In this document: one piece after another, positions 6,479 to 8,583 of the stretch
Layout: each line of letters starts with the position of its first letter
How positions within the stretch are numbered: the first letter of the stretch is position 1
Source: Candidatus Sediminicultor tertius
GTDB lineage: Bacteria > Atribacterota > Phoenicimicrobiia > Phoenicimicrobiales > Phoenicimicrobiaceae
Direction of reading: 5' to 3'
NCBI GenBank assembly: GCA_003527405.1
Contig: DPXH01000207.1
Coordinates: 1 to 8,583, forward strand
Length of the DNA: 8,583 nucleotides
The notes under the pieces: generated by a model
What the model saw: only the letters and a program-made list of their open reading frames with translations
What the model was told of the DNA's origin: nothing
Database searches by the model: none
Translations under genes and position numbers: made by a program

Positions 6479-7342
6479 TTAACCAAAAAACTTTTTTCCC
6501 ATAAGTCCATAAGGTCTCCAGAGCAAGACGGAAACCATAATTACCATACCGATAGCTTCTTGCCATTGTGAACCGAGAAAACTTGCTCCCGCAGTCTCTG
6601 CAAATCCCAAAAGTAAACCTCCGGCAGCTGCGCCCCAAATATTTCCTAAACCGCCCAATATTGCAATAATAAACACTTTTCCTACGAGGGGTCCTAAAAG
6701 ATGAGGAGAAAAACTATAGATACTCGCCCAAAGCGAACCGGTTAATCCTGCCAAAGCAGTTCCTAAGGCAAAATTAATCATATACATTTTTTCCACATCC
6801 ATCCCTACTGCCTGTGCGCCTTCTTTGTCTAAGGCAACTGCCTGAATTCCTTTTCCGATTTTTGTATTCATCATAAAAAGATAAGTTAAATAAATTAATA
6901 TTCCTGCAGTAATAAAAGTTAAAAATTTAGTTAAGGGAATATAAACATCGCCTAATTGAAAATTACTACCGGCATAAGCAAGGCGAATAGTACGATAATC
7001 AGCAGACCACACTTTCAATATAATATTTTCTACTATTAATCTAACTGCAAAAGTTAAAATAAGGGTAAAAACAATTCCACCTTTCAGAAAGGGTTGTAAG
7101 AGTCCGCGGTATATTATTGCTCCTATTACGAAAAGAATAGCCCCGGACATTATCATGCTAATAAACGGGTCTATATGGAAAAAATTAAAAAATTCCAGGG
7201 AAATATAAGAACCCAACACAACCATTGCCCCGTAAGAAAGATTAATTATTCCGCTAATCCCCCATTGCAAGGAAAAACCTATACCCATTAGGGCATATAA
7301 GCCTCCCAGGAGGGTAGCATTCATTAACATTTGTAAGCCCAT
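6479..7342 (-). CDS. livH: LivH-type permease subunit of the branched-chain/amide importer
   Basis: A 287-residue inner-membrane permease of normal LivH length. NATLLGGLYALMGIGFSLQW (8-27) followed by GIINLSYGAM (31-40) is the LivH N-terminal signature. Further hydrophobic segments lie around 42-56, 60-78, 90-110, 138-158, 185-207, 220-248 and 262-276. The coupling loop GKGIQAVALDKEGAQAVGM (163-181) contacts the ATPases, and LGGLGNIWGAAAGG (229-242) is the other conserved stretch. The ATG has AGGAGA 8 nt upstream. It is the first liv gene, 61 bp after pyrD with no terminator between them, so it may be co-transcribed with pyrKD or use a weak promoter in or near the gap. With LivM it makes the transmembrane channel for the ligand delivered by the binding protein. 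Confidence 0.96.
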   Translation of the reverse strand: MGLQMLMNATLLGGLYALMGIGFSLQWGISGIINLSYGAMVVLGSYISLEFFNFFHIDPFISMIMSGAILFVIGAIIYRGLLQPFLKGGIVFTLILTFAVRLIVENIILKVWSADYRTIRLAYAGSNFQLGDVYIPLTKFLTFITAGILIYLTYLFMMNTKIGKGIQAVALDKEGAQAVGMDVEKMYMINFALGTALAGLTGSLWASIYSFSPHLLGPLVGKVFIIAILGGLGNIWGAAAGGLLLGFAETAGASFLGSQWQEAIGMVIMVSVLLWRPYGLMGKKFFG

Positions 7343-7364
7343 ATATACTTTCTCCTTTTTTTAG

Positions 7365-7379
7365 ATTTGAATATCAAAT
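7365..7379. repeat. Short palindrome in the pyrD-livH gap (possible operator)
   Basis: ATTTGA-ATA-TCAAAT is a 6-bp inverted repeat with a 3-bp centre, 22 bp before the livH start. No T run follows on the minus strand, so it is not a terminator. A weak promoter-like pair (TTGGTT 7423-7418, 16 bp, TATGAT 7401-7396) lies just upstream. AT-rich DNA gives such palindromes by chance. Confidence 0.25.
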
Positions 7380-7403
7380 TTCTCAAATATCATAAATCAT
7401 ATC

Positions 7404-8321
7404 TTAGTCTTTTATTAAACCAATTATATCTTTAATGGAATTATATTTTTTTTCTTTTAAATATCTCTTAATCTCTGAAATAATTTCTAACATTACGTAA
7501 GGATTACTAAAATTGGCTGAACCTACTTGTATTGCACTCGCACCTGCAAGAAACATTTCTATTGCATCTTTTGCACAACAGACACCTCCTACTCCAATAA
7601 TAGGTATGTTAACAACTTGTGCAGACTCCCAAATCATTCTAACCACTATAGGTCTTATAGCTGGGCCAGATAATCCTCCAATGTTGTTTCCTAAGCGTGG
7701 TATCTGCTTATCAATATCTATCGCCATACCCATTAAAGTATTAGCAATATTTATAATATCTGTACCCGCTTTTTCCGCAGCCAAAGCCATTTCTTTTATG
7801 TCAGAAACATTTGGTGATAATTTAGCAATAATTGGTTTTGTAGTACTTTTCTTTATATTAACGATTAATTCGTATAATTTTTTCTTGTTATTACCAAAAG
7901 GAATCCCGTTATTTAAATTAGGACAAGAAAGATTTATTTCTAATGCTGAAATTTCTTTAATTTTATTTAGACGTTCGGCTAAATTACAAAAATCTTCAAT
8001 AGAATTCCCTGTAAGACTAACAATAATAGTATCGTTAGTCTTTTGCAATAAAGGTAGATCTTCTTTTAAAAAATATTCTACGCCTTTAGAAGGTACACCG
8101 ACTGCATTTAATAATCCACAATCGGTTTCACAAATCCTTGGCTCAGGATTTCCTTCTCTTCCTTTGAAAGCAATACTTTTAGGTACTACTGCTCCTAACC
8201 TATTAAGTTCGTTTTCATTTAATAAAGTACACTTCACATCAAAGGTACCCGAGGCAGGCATAATTGGATTTTTTAAATGTAAGGGACCTAAGTCAACTTC
8301 TAAACCCACTTCTTTAGTCAT
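7404..8321 (-). CDS. pyrD: Dihydroorotate dehydrogenase, class 1B catalytic subunit (PyrD)
   Basis: A 305-residue cytoplasmic FMN barrel enzyme that oxidises dihydroorotate to orotate in UMP synthesis; class 1B forms pass electrons through PyrK to NAD+. Expected site residues are present: K48 in PKS, N72 in GLLNAVG, N130 and catalytic base C133 in INLSCPN (129-135), K167 in AKLSPN, and N194 in NTLMGM. FMN-phosphate contacts are GGLSGPA (215-221), GVGG (243-246) and VGSANF (266-271). A Cys rather than Ser base marks class 1, and the pyrK partner marks 1B. The ATG has AGAGGT 8 nt upstream and overlaps the pyrK stop by 8 bp (ATGACTAA). All orotate-contacting residues I can place are conserved, so pyrimidine biosynthesis is the default role, although genes downstream are not pyr genes. 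Confidence 0.95.
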   Translation of the reverse strand: MTKEVGLEVDLGPLHLKNPIMPASGTFDVKCTLLNENELNRLGAVVPKSIAFKGREGNPEPRICETDCGLLNAVGVPSKGVEYFLKEDLPLLQKTNDTIIVSLTGNSIEDFCNLAERLNKIKEISALEINLSCPNLNNGIPFGNNKKKLYELIVNIKKSTTKPIIAKLSPNVSDIKEMALAAEKAGTDIINIANTLMGMAIDIDKQIPRLGNNIGGLSGPAIRPIVVRMIWESAQVVNIPIIGVGGVCCAKDAIEMFLAGASAIQVGSANFSNPYVMLEIISEIKRYLKEKKYNSIKDIIGLIKD

Positions 8322-8583
8322 TAAAAATTACCTCTTCCACTGGAAAAACAGGTCCTTCCTTGCAAACCCTTTTATAACCGTCCTTGGTTTTACAAACACA
8401 TCCTTTACAAGCACCTATACCACAAGCCATATGTTCCTCTAAACTTACAAAGGCTAAAAAATTATATTTTTTTTGTAGATTTCTTATGTGCTTAGCAAGC
8501 CTTTTTGATCCGCAAGTATAAACAATATCAATTGCTATTTCTTTTAATATTTTCTCTAGAAAATTAGTGACTTTCCCCTTTGC
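8314..8583 (-). CDS. pyrK: Dihydroorotate dehydrogenase electron-transfer subunit PyrK, C-terminal part (starts outside window)
   Basis: The last 89 codons of PyrK are visible; the gene begins beyond base 8583. VYTCGSKRLAKHI (21-33 of the visible part) is the end of the NAD-binding domain. The [2Fe-2S] site follows in HMACGIGACKGCVC, cysteines 54, 59 and 62 of the visible part (C-x4-C-x2-C), with the fourth at 74 (KRVC). The protein ends GPVFPVEEVIFND. In class 1B dihydroorotate dehydrogenase PyrK carries FAD and this cluster and links PyrD to NAD+. Spacing from the third to fourth cysteine is a few residues shorter than in the Lactococcus protein. An extra cysteine sits two residues after the third. 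The TAA overlaps the pyrD start by 8 bp, so the two subunits are translationally coupled. Confidence 0.93.
   Translation of the reverse strand, partial: AKGKVTNFLEKILKEIAIDIVYTCGSKRLAKHIRNLQKKYNFLAFVSLEEHMACGIGACKGCVCKTKDGYKRVCKEGPVFPVEEVIFND

Noticed and set aside
7396..7423. Promoter TTGGTT-16 bp-TATGAT at the pyrD end, for livH
   Set aside because: The -35 matches only half of consensus and AT-rich sequence yields such pairs often; mentioned with the nearby palindrome but not called.
7513..8442. A 309-codon open frame on the plus strand
   Set aside because: It lies opposite pyrD and the pyrK end, whose catalytic and cluster motifs prove the minus strand is coding. Its translation resembles no family, and long antisense frames are common opposite AT-rich genes.
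1..8583. CRISPR arrays, tRNA/rRNA genes, insertion sequences or attachment sites
   Set aside because: No regularly spaced repeats, tRNA-like cloverleaf, transposase motifs or terminal repeats were seen; coding genes fill nearly all of the window and gaps are under 190 bp.

Overview
All genes in this 8.6 kb window lie on the minus strand, so the biology reads from high to low coordinates. The DNA is AT-rich, with many AGA and ATA codons and classical AGGAGG-type ribosome sites. A tungsten/molybdenum aldehyde:ferredoxin oxidoreductase (AOR) family enzyme, a ferredoxin-like partner and a PyrK/PyrD-type dihydroorotate dehydrogenase point to a strict anaerobe. The solute-binding protein has a signal-peptidase-I type signal peptide without a lipobox cysteine, which fits a cell with an outer membrane better than a typical single-membrane Firmicute. 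An AT-rich diderm anaerobe (for example Atribacterota, Halanaerobiales or similar) is possible, but the window does not settle the taxon.

Layout in transcription order. (1) 8583-7404: the 3' end of pyrK ([2Fe-2S] electron-transfer subunit) overlapping pyrD (class 1B dihydroorotate dehydrogenase). (2) 7342-2625: a complete branched-chain amino acid/amide type (HAAT) ABC importer, livH-livM-livG-livF and then the binding protein livK. A possible 23-codon leader ORF sits directly upstream of livK, and its stop overlaps the livK GTG start. (3) 2617-2575: a strong intrinsic terminator closing that unit. (4) 2546-2518: a near-consensus sigma-70 type promoter, overlapped by a 10-bp perfect inverted repeat, that starts a second unit. 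(5) 2437-1: a small 2x[4Fe-4S] ferredoxin-like protein, an AOR-family enzyme, and the start of an Asp/Glu/hydantoin racemase family gene that runs off the window.

The well-supported parts are ordinary protein families: pyrimidine synthesis (PyrKD), an importer for amino acids or small amides, and a ferredoxin-linked W/Mo oxidoreductase pair. Their combination is less ordinary. An importer placed between PyrKD and an AOR/hydantoin-racemase cassette suggests, as inference only, uptake and redox processing of an amino-acid-like or cyclic-amide compound. The most useful new details are the putative leader ORF coupled to livK, the inverted repeat over the second promoter, the divergent AOR motifs and the non-canonical LivG signature motif.
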